Origin: Deltaproteobacteria bacterium HGW-Deltaproteobacteria-15
GTDB lineage: Bacteria; Desulfobacterota; DSM-4660; Desulfatiglandales; HGW-15
Assembly (NCBI GenBank): GCA_002840535.1
Contig: PHBH01000015.1
Span: 101,435 to 140,340, forward strand
DNA: 38,906 nt
Reading direction: 5' to 3'
In this document: one piece after another, positions 30,577-38,827 of the stretch
Layout of the letters: each line of letters opens with the position of its first letter
How positions within the stretch are numbered: the stretch's first letter is position 1
Translations under genes and position numbers: made by a program
Notes under the pieces: generated by a model
The model's input: only the letters and a program-made list of their open reading frames with translations
Told to the model about the DNA's origin: nothing
The model's database searches: none

Positions 30577-31797
30577 ATGACCACTGAACCGACAACCGTA
30601 CTTCACGATCCACGTGAGCATATCCGTGGTCTTCAACAGCTACTGATCTCGGATACAAAAAGGATAGGTTTTCTATTTGGTGCTGGGACTTCTATGGCGC
30701 GCAAAGACGGAGCGCCTAAAAGCTCAGTCGTCCCAGGTGTAAGGGATATGACAAGACAAATCATTGGGACTCTGAAGGGAACGGAATTCGAGAAGGCCCT
30801 CGAATCCATATGTACGGAGGTAGCAGAAGGGCATGGCCAAGCGCTCATTGAATACATCCTTTCGAACATCGTGCATAAAGAGGAAGCGGTTGGCAAGGAA
30901 ACACTGTGTGGTCTTTCAAAGGACAAACTCGGGCAACTTCGCAAAACCATTGAAGACCAGATATGCAACATTGTCTCGGTTCATAAGAAGGCTGATGAGT
31001 TCATGAAAACCCTCATCCACTGTGACCTTGCGCAGTGGATTGCTCAAGCGACAAGGAAGTATGCCGTGGAGATCTTTACGACGAACTACGACTATCTGTT
31101 GGAACTGGGCCTGGAGTATCATGGAGTACCATACTTCGATGGGTTTGTTGGCAGCTTCAAGCCGTTCTTCCATCCCTCTTCTGTAGAAGACCTTGCCTAT
31201 CTTCCACAGCAGACCAAGTTGTGGAAACTCCATGGCTCTCTCGGTTGGGATACGCATGAGTCACTTGGAAGAATTGTGAGAAGAGACACTGATGACGCCA
31301 CCATCATAGTATTCCCTTGTATGTCCAAATACGAAGCATCCAAGAAACAGCCTTACACTAGCTTTATGGATAGGCTACATGCTTTCCTCAAGGCCGAAGA
31401 CGGTGTGCTAATTACCTGCGGATACTCCTTCGGCGACCAGCACATCAACGAAGTAATGCTTAACGGCTTGGAAAGGACCGCCACGTCCCATGTTATTGGC
31501 TTAGTGTATGACGATTTCGATGCAAACAGCCCGATTGTTAGCATCGCAAAAAGCCAGACCAGACTTTCTATCTATGGCAAGAAGAACGCTGTAATTGGTG
31601 GGAATTTCGGCAATTGGCAGTTGAGACCGGGGATTGTAATTGATGAGCCAACATTGAGCCTGTACTTCGTTTCCGATATCAGCGCCAAAGATAGCGGAAA
31701 GGGCGAGTTTATCCTACCTGACTACTCATCGTTTGTCCGCTTCCTATCCTTCCTGAATTATCGTCAGGGTACCATCGCCAGAGGGGGGAACCTATGA
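30577..31797 (+). CDS. SIR2-domain defence protein (NADase-like)
   Basis: This 406-aa protein has a SIR2-like Rossmann domain with all key elements: FLFGAGTSMA (NAD loop, G35-S39), IFTTNYD with Asn170, WKLHGSLGW with His219, and the late CGYSFGDQHIN. In known SIR2-HerA (Nezha-type) defence the SIR2 subunit degrades NAD during phage infection in complex with a HerA ATPase. The ATG at 30577 follows AGGAG by about 7 nt; a TTG at 30550 is unlikely. The stop overlaps the next start by ATGA, so the two are coupled. GC is visibly lower than in the core genes, which suggests horizontal acquisition. Anti-phage function here is inferred. Confidence 0.9.
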   Translation: MTTEPTTVLHDPREHIRGLQQLLISDTKRIGFLFGAGTSMARKDGAPKSSVVPGVRDMTRQIIGTLKGTEFEKALESICTEVAEGHGQALIEYILSNIVHKEEAVGKETLCGLSKDKLGQLRKTIEDQICNIVSVHKKADEFMKTLIHCDLAQWIAQATRKYAVEIFTTNYDYLLELGLEYHGVPYFDGFVGSFKPFFHPSSVEDLAYLPQQTKLWKLHGSLGWDTHESLGRIVRRDTDDATIIVFPCMSKYEASKKQPYTSFMDRLHAFLKAEDGVLITCGYSFGDQHINEVMLNGLERTATSHVIGLVYDDFDANSPIVSIAKSQTRLSIYGKKNAVIGGNFGNWQLRPGIVIDEPTLSLYFVSDISAKDSGKGEFILPDYSSFVRFLSFLNYRQGTIARGGNL

Positions 31798-33587
31798 TGA
31801 GCAAAAGCACCCTCATTGGCAACATCGTCAGTGTGTCCGGGAGTATTCTGTCTATAAGAATGTCGGAAAATGTCTTGTCAACAATGCCCATCATCGATGG
31901 AATAGTCTATAGAGTCGGTCAAATAGGTTCCTTCGTTCGGGTACCCTTAGGCTATGCGGACCTCTTTGGTATTGTCACCCAAATCGGCGCAGACGCCATG
32001 CCAGAAAGCTTGAGGGAAGTCTTTCTCAAAGACTCTTCGCCAGTAGTCAGCACTAGGTGGTTGACGGTGGCATTAGTCGGTGAAAGGGCTGACCACAGGT
32101 TTGAACGAGGTATTACCCAGTTTCCTACGGCTGGAGACGAAGTCCATCTTGTGACAATACAGGATCTGAACATCGTCTATGGCGGCGCTAGCGAGGAGAG
32201 TTCAGTCGTAGTGGGCAATATCAGCGCTTCTGAAAGCCTCCCCGCCAGAGTAGATGTTGACAAACTGCTCACCCGGCACTGTGCAATAGTAGGCGCCACA
32301 GGGAGTGGTAAGTCCAATTCTGTGGCGATTCTATTACAGGCTATTTCCAGCGGACCATTCAAGAGTGCTCGGATACTGTTGATAGATCCGCATGGTGAGT
32401 ACTCCGAGACTCTGAAAGAATGCAGCAAGGTCTTTCGGATAAATGCGGCATCTGAATTGGAACAAGAAGAACTGTCAATTCCTTTCTGGGCGTTGCCTTT
32501 CGACGAGCTTATGTCCTCGTTTCCGGGGCGCGTAAATGACCAACAGCGGGACTACATTCGAGAAAAAGTATTAGAAAAGAGACTTGCCTCAGTCGCGGGG
32601 CTCAAAAAACAGCCTCCGACTCAGGCCATAACAGCAGATAGCCCGATCCCATTCAGTTTGAAACAGCTTTGGTATGAACTTGACGATTTCGAACGTCAGA
32701 CATTTGCCGAAAACCGTAATCCGAATACAAAGAAATTGATCAAACCCGGAAACGCTGACAGGCTTCAGTCCAACCAATACGAACCTGCTAGTGCTGGCGG
32801 TGGCAGCCCATTCCTCAATTTCCAGGCCAAGGGCATACTCGCGTTTCTGGATGGTATGCGAACCCGAATGCTCGACCAAAGATACCGGTTTCTTTTTGAA
32901 CCAAACGATTATGCACCGAACCTGGAAGGGACTTGTAGTGCTGATCTGGATTCATTACTTGCAGGTTGGCTAGGACATGAAAAACCGATCACGATACTGG
33001 ACCTCTCCGGTGTGCCTCCCGACATAACCATATCCATTTCCGGATCGCTCCTAAAAGTCGTTTATGACGCCATGTTCTGGGCTCAAGAGCTTCCGGTTGG
33101 TAGTCGCCAACAACCCCTACTGGTTACGCTAGAGGAGGCCCACAATTATCTCAAGGCTGGGGAACAGGCCATTTCATCGAGAACTGTACAAACCATTGCT
33201 AAGGAAGGAAGAAAGTATGGGGTCGGTCTTCTACTCATCACTCAGCGCCCTACTGAGCTTGACGAAACTGTCCTCAGTCAATGCGGGACCGTGATTGCGT
33301 TGCGGATGACCAACAAAGGTGACAGGGGGCATATCTCGGCCGTCGTGCAGGACGAGCTTTATGACATGGTCGCGATTCTACCAAGTCTGAGAACCGGAGA
33401 AGCGCTTATACTCGGGGAGGCAGTACAAATACCTTCCCGCATAAGGTTCTACAAGACCAGTCACGCCCCGCGAAGCAGTGATCCGGTTGTGTCTCAAGAA
33501 TGGCGTAAGCCGAGGCCAGACCCTTCCGCGTATCAGGCTGCGATTCACAATTGGCGTTGCCAGAGATTCATGAAGGAGGGAAAATGA
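31794..33587 (+). CDS. HerA-type ATPase of a SIR2-HerA system
   Basis: This 597-aa protein has an N-terminal HAS-barrel-like region (about 1-120) and a HerA/FtsK-like motor. Walker A is VGATGSGKSNS (K173) and Walker B is LVTLEEAHNYL with Glu447/Glu448. ITQRPTELDETVLSQCGTVIALRMTN serves as sensor and arginine-finger region. HerA forms hexamers and in defence pairs scaffolds and activates SIR2. The start overlaps the SIR2 stop (ATGA), and its own stop overlaps the KTSC start the same way. Length and motifs appear intact. Confidence 0.92.
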   Translation: MMSKSTLIGNIVSVSGSILSIRMSENVLSTMPIIDGIVYRVGQIGSFVRVPLGYADLFGIVTQIGADAMPESLREVFLKDSSPVVSTRWLTVALVGERADHRFERGITQFPTAGDEVHLVTIQDLNIVYGGASEESSVVVGNISASESLPARVDVDKLLTRHCAIVGATGSGKSNSVAILLQAISSGPFKSARILLIDPHGEYSETLKECSKVFRINAASELEQEELSIPFWALPFDELMSSFPGRVNDQQRDYIREKVLEKRLASVAGLKKQPPTQAITADSPIPFSLKQLWYELDDFERQTFAENRNPNTKKLIKPGNADRLQSNQYEPASAGGGSPFLNFQAKGILAFLDGMRTRMLDQRYRFLFEPNDYAPNLEGTCSADLDSLLAGWLGHEKPITILDLSGVPPDITISISGSLLKVVYDAMFWAQELPVGSRQQPLLVTLEEAHNYLKAGEQAISSRTVQTIAKEGRKYGVGLLLITQRPTELDETVLSQCGTVIALRMTNKGDRGHISAVVQDELYDMVAILPSLRTGEALILGEAVQIPSRIRFYKTSHAPRSSDPVVSQEWRKPRPDPSAYQAAIHNWRCQRFMKEGK

Positions 33588-33808
33588 ATGATATTGAAAT
33601 GATTCCCACCATCGGTTCCTCAACCGTGGACAGCATCGGATACGATGAAGCAATGCAGATTCTAAGGGTTAAATTCCTCAAGGGTGGTCTCTATGAGTAC
33701 AGGAATGTACCCTTAATGGAATTCGAGCAACTGCGAAATGCTCCTTCGGTGGGTTCGTATCTCGCTCGAAATATAAAGGGCAGCTACCCCTATGACCGCA
33801 TCGGGTAG
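33584..33808 (+). CDS. KTSC domain protein coupled to SIR2-HerA
   Basis: This 74-aa protein is almost entirely a KTSC domain. It shows SSTVDSIGYDEAMQILRVKFLKGGLYEYRNVPLMEFEQL and a final IKGSYPYDRIG carrying the lysine-serine-tyrosine end. KTSC is a small domain also found at the C-terminus of some lysyl-tRNA synthetases; its biochemical role is unclear. GGAGGG precedes the ATG at 33584, which overlaps the HerA stop (ATGA). The coupling argues for a stoichiometric role with SIR2 and HerA, such as a sensor, regulator or antitoxin-like partner. This is inference. Confidence 0.85.
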   Translation: MNDIEMIPTIGSSTVDSIGYDEAMQILRVKFLKGGLYEYRNVPLMEFEQLRNAPSVGSYLARNIKGSYPYDRIG

Positions 33809-33973
33809 GCACCATCGTTCGACAGGAAAACAACCTTCCCCCCTTCCCCCTTCCCCGGGTCGAACCGGCGTAAGCGGTTGTGATGAATAGTGAAGAGTGC
33901 CAGAAGACAGTGGTTTTAGGGCTTAGAACGATGGTTTTGCCACTGGAAATGGCCCTTTAAGAGTTTGGACGGT
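33809..33973. other. Gap after KTSC gene
   Basis: No gene is supported. A C-rich stretch (33830-33855) and a short GAACCGGCGTAAGCGGTT hairpin are the only structures seen. Confidence 0.4.
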
Positions 33974-34279
33974 ATGCCTAGGGCAAACAGGCATTACATT
34001 CCAGGGTGTGTTTGGCACATCACGCATCGGTGCCATAAGAAGGAATTCCTTCTGAAGTTTGCCAGAGACCGCCGTCGTTGCCTCCAGTGGCTGTTTGAGC
34101 CCAGAAAGCGCTATGGCCTCTGCATTCTCAATTACACGGTCACCTCAAACCATGTTCATCTGTCCGAGATAACGGAGATAGGGACGTAATCCCCAATTCA
34201 GTCCAACTGATCGCAGGAAGAACAGGGCAGGAATTTAATCAGCGGAAGGGCCGGAAGGGGGCTTACTGGGGGGACCATA
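33974..34279 (+). pseudogene. Broken Y1 (REP-associated/IS200-like) transposase
   Basis: From the ATG at 33974 the frame reads MPRANRHYIPGCVWHITHRCHKKEF and ends LNYTVTSNHVHL, the HUH metal motif of Y1 transposases. A frameshift near 34165 leads to a stop. In another frame, DVIPNSVQLIAGRTGQEFN and GRKGAYW continue the same family. The gene then stops abruptly at the GGGGACG repeat. The catalytic tyrosine helix may lie in the broken part; the gene is inactive. Confidence 0.85.
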
Positions 34280-34300
34280 GGGGACGTACATGCGATTATG
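34268..34300 (+). repeat. 33-bp direct repeat, copy 1
   Basis: Starts GGGGGGACCATAG and continues through GGGGACGTACATGCG to ATTATG. It is identical to 35117-35149. It cuts the transposase reading frame. Confidence 0.95.
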
Positions 34301-34350
34301 CGTTTGGGGAGGCGAGCACCAGAGAAAACCATAATCGCATGTACGTCCCC
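34280..34350. repeat. Perfect 21-bp inverted repeat
   Basis: The arm at 34280-34300 (GGGGACGTACATGCG...) is exactly repeated in reverse complement at 34330-34350, around a 29-nt loop. The structure resembles a transposon end or a strong hairpin. The copy at 35129-35149 repeats one arm only. Confidence 0.95.
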
Positions 34351-34404
34351 CATCACACAAGCTGATGAAATGGTACGTAAACAAAAAAAAAGGAGATTGA
34401 AGAT

Positions 34405-34839
34405 ATGAGTAAACAATTATACAGGTTGATTGTCATTCTAGTCCTTTTTTGCGGAATCTTCGCATTAGCGCCGACATCATACGCTATGATGAAATCAACG
34501 GGAATCGCAAGAAAACCCGGCGATGCTTTAGGTTCAATCGTAGTGGTAAGAGATGACGGCAATAACTGGTATATTGAATGGAGCTATGATAAGCAATTAA
34601 CCCCCAAACCTCTTGCGGTAACGAAGGTGAATATCAATTTATACCAAAACGGCCGATTCCTTCGTAGAATTGCCGAAAAGGTTCCGATTGGCCAAAATGG
34701 CCAAGGTTCCTGGAATTGGAAGGCGACTGGTGGGCCGGATGATGGGGAGTGGCTCAAGGGAAAAGACTATCAAATAGAGATTGTAATTTCGAGCAAGCCA
34801 AACTTGAAAGCTTCAGGGGCTAAATTTACTATCGAATAA
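34405..34839 (+). CDS. Exported protein with Kre9/KNH-like domain
   Basis: This 144-aa protein has a clear Sec signal peptide (LYRLIVILVLFCGIFALAPTSYA, cleavage after SYA). The mature domain resembles the Ser-Thr-rich Kre9/KNH beta-sandwich: YIEWSYDK, VNINLYQNGRFLRRIAEKVP, GSWNWK, KDYQIEIVISS and a final GAKFTIE. Function is unknown; such domains often mediate surface or polymer binding. AAAGGAGA precedes the ATG. The gene lies between the two copies of the 33-bp direct repeat. Confidence 0.7.
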   Translation: MSKQLYRLIVILVLFCGIFALAPTSYAMMKSTGIARKPGDALGSIVVVRDDGNNWYIEWSYDKQLTPKPLAVTKVNINLYQNGRFLRRIAEKVPIGQNGQGSWNWKATGGPDDGEWLKGKDYQIEIVISSKPNLKASGAKFTIE

Positions 34840-34865
34840 TCTGGTCATTCTACAAAGAGGGAGTT

Positions 34866-35113
34866 TTGTTTCTGTTTGAGCAATTGGCCCAAATGGGACA
34901 GAACCTTCAGAACAGCCAAAATGTATTTGATCCGGCCCAGTTTGGCGACCCTATTGCCACCCAGACCGGCTGGGGGCCCACCAAGACCTAAGACAGCGGG
35001 ACGTTGTTTCATTGTTGACTTGTTCAACAACAAAGAAACAACGACTCCCTTGCTGTACACACTTGCGCTATGCTCTATGCGGTTCTGGGAATTCTCATGG
35101 CTTCAAAGAACGG
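34866..35113 (+). pseudogene. Remnant of a membrane-protein gene
   Basis: From the TTG at 34866 the frame encodes LAQMGQNLQNSQNVFDPAQ and FGDPIATQTGWGPTKT, then a stop at 34989. Some 60 bp on, another frame gives a hydrophobic MLYAVLGILMASKNGT and ends at the GGGGGG repeat. Together they look like the ends of one protein with a middle deletion. I cannot name the family. The overlapping frame at 34876-35157 is probably a shadow. Confidence 0.5.
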
Positions 35114-35116
35114 AAC

Positions 35117-35149
35117 GGGGGGACCATAGGGGACGTACATGCGATTATG
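35117..35149 (+). repeat. 33-bp direct repeat, copy 2
   Basis: Identical to 34268-34300, 849 bp downstream. It directly follows the membrane-protein remnant. Confidence 0.95.
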
Positions 35150-35201
35150 ATTCCTGAGAAGTAACTCTTGTCTTGAATATGATATTACGATAGAAGAATT
35201 C

Positions 35202-36050
35202 ATGTACAAGAAAACTATTCCCCAACAAACATTGTTCGGTTTAGACACTCAATTATCCCCCCATTTACGTGAGCGCTTAGAATCTTCTTGGCCGCACCTG
35301 TTCAAAACCGAAGTCCTTCCAATACTGTTCAGGAACGAAAGTCGGTATGCCATGCTTTATGGAAAGACAGGACGACCTAATTTCAGCGTTGCGCGCGTAC
35401 TCGGGCTGTGTCTCCTGCAAGAGTTTAACACCTTGAGCGATCAACAGGCTCTGGATGCATTCAGTTTCGATGTTCGGTGGCGATACGCATTGGATGTCAA
35501 TGATGATCAAGATTATTTATCAAGGCGGTCACTGGTTGAGTTCCGCCGCCGACTGGCCGCCAAGGACCCGGAAATGACACTGGTCCGCAACGTGTTCGAT
35601 AATATCAGAGACTCGGCAATCAAGAAGCTGGGATTATCGGCCCGTGACCAAAGGCTCGATTCCACGCACATCATTTCAAATATACGGACGCGGGGTAGAC
35701 TGGCGCTGTTTACCAACACCCTCACCGTCTTCCTGAGGAGTCTGAGCGAAGAGCAGTTTTCACGAGTTCCCAAGGCGATTCGAAAATGGCATCAGACTGA
35801 ACCTGAGGGATGGTTCGGACTGGGACCAGCCGAGCAAAGGGACAAGCTGGAACAACTGGCCCAGTACGTCTACAAGCTCATCGTTCGCTTTGCATCGGAT
35901 GCCCAGGTCAAAAACACTGAGCCGTACCAATTGCTTGAGCGCCTCTTTCGTGAGCAATGCGAGATCAAGAAAACACCCGGACCCGATGGAGACTCCTCCA
36001 AGGGCAACGATATCCAGGGAGTGGAAAAGGGGACGGGCATAAATATATAA
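35202..36050 (+). pseudogene. C-terminally truncated IS1182-like transposase
   Basis: The 282-aa frame matches the N-terminal half of an IS1182-type DDE transposase: QQTLFGLDTQLSPHLRERLE, GRPNFSVARVLGLCLLQEF, DVRWRYALDV and RDQRLDSTHIISNI with the first catalytic Asp. Full-length members are about 450-580 aa, so the remaining catalytic residues are missing. The coding match ends near 36025, where a GGGGACGGGCATAAATATA string supplies the stop. It is inactive. Confidence 0.85.
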
Positions 36051-36058
36051 ATATCTCT
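36031..36058 (+). repeat. GGGGACGGGCAT element at the transposase break
   Basis: GGGGACGGGCAT is followed by the A/T palindrome AAATATATAAATAT. It resembles the GGGGACGTACAT start of the other breakpoint repeat. Confidence 0.5.
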
Positions 36059-36116
36059 TGGAAGTCAGAACGTTAGTTACTTATTTATGGGCGTTTGATT
36101 TTCATGGAGGATTCAA

Positions 36117-37154
36117 ATGAAATCAATCTGCGGAGTACTGTTTCTAGCGATCGTGATCGGGGTTGGCTGCGGAGAAGACGTTTATGCTCTATGTGAAACC
36201 ATCACTTTCGACGACTCGGATATGTTCGTCCATGCCGAAGGCGGTTCAGTAATCAATAATAGCAGCAAGTCGGAACTCTATTACTTTTTTGAAGACGGAG
36301 TCACGCGGGTAACCGTAAGAGTTCTTGCCTACAGAAATCTTCAAGAGGCTGAGGACCGCTACATGGATTATAAAGACAGTTACGTTGACTCTAAGTTAGC
36401 ATTGCCATTAACCAGCGACGGACGTTACGGCGGCCAGGGCTATTACTATCAAATTACGGATGACACGGCCTACTCGTCGCATTTTAGAGTATATCTGTGG
36501 TTCGGCGACTCGGGAATGGCATTCTATCCCGTCGAGATAAACCAATTCAACGGCTATGCCAAAGTAACGGACGTCTACTTTCGTGACGGGATATTGATTT
36601 TTCTTGAGCGGGAAATAATGTATTGTCAGCCGCCTCCGGGTGTAAGCACGAACAAGGCTTCACGGTACTGCGTTGAATATTTTCCCAACCAGGAGGATAT
36701 GTATTCTAGATTGGCAAGTGAGAGAGACGCCATTGAAGAATTAATATCTAAAAAGTGTGGTTTAGGAGTTGAGTTAAAATCGGTTGTTCCCGTCAAGAAC
36801 AGCTTTGATCTTAATACAGAAGTAATATCATTAAACTATACCGTTAAGAGCACCTCAGATGTTAGTGAACGCTATGAGATTTCCATATCTTTGGTAAAGA
36901 GCGATGGCAAAATAAGCTCATACAAATATGATTTCGGTGAGGACATCGCGGCAAAATCTGAAATGACAAGAACATCCAGCTTTCCGGCACTAAGAGGAAT
37001 AAAATCAGGTGACTATTATATTGAAGTCAAAATCCTTCCTTATCGCTATCCTTGGGATAGCAAGATCATTAAATCGGCATTGTTTGAGGTCCTGGGCAAT
37101 AAGACCGACGTTACTGCGCATATCATGATGATTCTCCTGGGCTCTGATGAATAA
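36117..37154 (+). CDS. Exported hypothetical protein (345 aa)
   Basis: I do not recognise a family. There is a signal peptide (MKSICGVLFLAIVIGVGCGEDVYA), most likely cut by signal peptidase I after VYA. A lipoprotein cut at GVGC is less likely because the -3 residue is Gly. The mature protein is acidic, rich in Tyr, Asp and Ser, and mostly beta. The C-terminal part (VVPVKNSFDLNTEVISLNYTVKSTSDVSERYEI) reads like an immunoglobulin-type strand domain. GGAGG precedes the ATG. Base composition is AT-richer than the core, in keeping with acquired DNA. Confidence 0.7.
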   Translation: MKSICGVLFLAIVIGVGCGEDVYALCETITFDDSDMFVHAEGGSVINNSSKSELYYFFEDGVTRVTVRVLAYRNLQEAEDRYMDYKDSYVDSKLALPLTSDGRYGGQGYYYQITDDTAYSSHFRVYLWFGDSGMAFYPVEINQFNGYAKVTDVYFRDGILIFLEREIMYCQPPPGVSTNKASRYCVEYFPNQEDMYSRLASERDAIEELISKKCGLGVELKSVVPVKNSFDLNTEVISLNYTVKSTSDVSERYEISISLVKSDGKISSYKYDFGEDIAAKSEMTRTSSFPALRGIKSGDYYIEVKILPYRYPWDSKIIKSALFEVLGNKTDVTAHIMMILLGSDE

Positions 37155-37415
37155 TCCCGGAGGCTCCTCAAGTACTGCGGATGATGTCATGCGTTAGTGC
37201 GCCAAGCGCTTCTTATAGTGTGCCCTGCCGATGTTCCTAGGCAGGAAGTCCCCATCGTGTAGAGGAATCGGTGTTAGGTTTTAAGGTTCCTTAATGATTG
37301 AACGCGAAGCTATCCAAGTAGCGCGAGTAATGGGGTCAGACGTTGTACTCATGAGTAAGAAGAGTGATTGCATCACCGATATTTTCGAAAAGAGACAACG
37401 AAAGGAAGTGCCAGA

Positions 37416-37721
37416 ATGTCCGATGTTATAGGAATTGCTTGGTTCAAGGATGAGGCTACTTACCGCAAGGCGCTTTCAATCTTTATCGATCCCGAAAATA
37501 TGCCCGCCAGTTTTAGCGACTGGAAAGCTCTTGTAGGAAGGGAATGCGAGTTAATTAAAGGTAGTGGCAATATCGCTATCCGCGCAGACATCGATCCGGA
37601 AACATTTACCGCTTGGTGCGCGTCCCGTGGATTTGTAGCCAATTCCCAAGGGAGAATCGCGTTCGTCAACCATGTCGAGCTTGAGTATGAGAAGACCGGC
37701 AAAGGGACGGTCATTGAATAG
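37416..37721 (+). CDS. Hypothetical protein (101 aa)
   Basis: The frame opens at 37368, but the ATG at 37416 with AAGGAAG just upstream is preferred. The protein starts MSDVIGIAWFKDEATYRKALSI and is soluble, alpha/beta, with a SDWKALVGRECELIKGSGN segment. No known motif is seen and I give no function. Confidence 0.65.
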   Translation: MSDVIGIAWFKDEATYRKALSIFIDPENMPASFSDWKALVGRECELIKGSGNIAIRADIDPETFTAWCASRGFVANSQGRIAFVNHVELEYEKTGKGTVIE

Positions 37722-38227
37722 CTCGTGGAGTCTGTCCTGCAAAACCCACGGATCGATGATGACGTTTTTTGGTCGTTCTCGGTATAGGCGCAATTACCTT
37801 AACTTGATCCGGAGTCAGGAAAGAACTTGTGCGATTTTCGATCTGTATCTGAAACTGATTTCTGCAGCAGCCTGAGGCTTGCTCGGAGAGTGGAACGATC
37901 CGGGTGGGGGCCAATGGCGTTCTTGAAATCATAGACAAGGCCCAACCGTCGCTTTCAGGCGGATTGGCCAAGCGGAAGACAAGGCCAGGTAGCATTTTTT
38001 TGGCAGAAGGTCGCCCAACCCCATGCGTGTGCCGCCCAACCAATAAGGATTGGAGATAGAGAGACGAAGAGAGGGGTGGATGAGAAGACTGAGGTGCAGT
38101 CGTCTCTCCATCTCCTATCAATCCGGTGTTCAAGAAGCCTGGAGCGGCAGGTCCGACCCGGGAAGAAAAGATTTTTCATCCATCAACTAACCCCCATTCC
38201 TGTTAAACAAATTGAAAGAGGAACCGC
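37722..38227. other. 506-bp gap with no supported gene
   Basis: Open frames exist on both strands (for example 37711-38133 minus) but show no family features and no ribosome site. The stretch may hold decayed coding DNA. A purine-rich GAGATAGAGAGACGAAGAG run lies near 38055. Confidence 0.4.
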
Positions 38228-38686
38228 ATGAAAAAGGTAACTGCAATTGTGATGACGATGTTGTTTGGCTTGCTGTCTGCCAATCTTTATGCTGCAGAGA
38301 AGGATGCCGCCGGGTGCAAGGACCACCCACTCATTCCCAGGATGCCGGGTTACTATATTCTCGGATGTAGTAACGATGACGCCAAGTCCGACGTGGACAT
38401 TATAAAAGGAGATACTACCGAGACCATCCATCTCGAGGGAAAATCCATGGCATTGTTGTATAGACCACAGCCTGAACTCAAAACGAAACCCAGTGAGACC
38501 CAGCTCCGCGGTGATTTCGAAAATGCCGTCAAAAAACAGGGTGGAACCCTGCTGGGTATAACGTACGGCCAAAAATGGCCTGTCTATAAGATGGTCAAGG
38601 ATAGCAAAGAATTCTGGGTTGTATTGATGATTAAGTCCGGTGAATATTTTACTGGTCCGTACTCGTACAGAATCATCGAGAAATGA
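38228..38686 (+). CDS. Exported protein similar to the N-terminal domain of OmpA-family proteins
   Basis: This 152-aa protein has a signal peptide (MKKVTAIVMTMLFGLLSANLYA, cleavage after LYA). The domain reads GCKDHPLIPRMPGYYILGC and ETIHLEGKSMALLYRP, like the module that precedes OmpA peptidoglycan-binding domains (DUF4892-like). The OmpA domain itself is missing, so this is a stand-alone or truncated form. GAAAGAGGA precedes the ATG. Confidence 0.7.
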   Translation: MKKVTAIVMTMLFGLLSANLYAAEKDAAGCKDHPLIPRMPGYYILGCSNDDAKSDVDIIKGDTTETIHLEGKSMALLYRPQPELKTKPSETQLRGDFENAVKKQGGTLLGITYGQKWPVYKMVKDSKEFWVVLMIKSGEYFTGPYSYRIIEK

Positions 38687-38738
38687 GTGATGATTCCGAA
38701 TACGGCTGCCCCCTGTCGTTGGCAGAAGGCCATCAAAG

Positions 38739-38773
38739 CATTGAAGCTCCCCGCAGCGAACTGCGGGGAATCT
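38739..38773. repeat. REP-like palindrome, copy 2
   Basis: TCCCCGCAG (38748-38756), loop CGAA, CTGCGGGGA (38761-38769), embedded in ATTGAAGC...ATCTT as in the copy at 9396. Confidence 0.75.
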
Positions 38774-38827
38774 TCCACCTCACGAGGACTCTCTGTCTGT
38801 TTTGGCTCGCAAGCTAATCCCCGCGGG

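Noticed and set aside
30344..30658. 104-aa minus-strand frame with a hydrophobic stretch
   Set aside because: Overlaps the SIR2 start, has no ribosome site, and the hydrophobic run is in a composition-biased stretch.
33838..33870. Possible tRNA 3' fragment (minus strand, GGTTCGACCC)
   Set aside because: The stem around the TTCGACC loop does not pair and no acceptor or anticodon arm is present.
34876..35157. 93-aa plus-strand frame
   Set aside because: Overlaps the membrane-protein remnant in another frame and runs into the 33-bp repeat; looks like a shadow.
37711..38133. 140-aa minus-strand frame in the 506-bp gap
   Set aside because: No domain likeness and no start signal; partly antisense to the 101-aa gene end.
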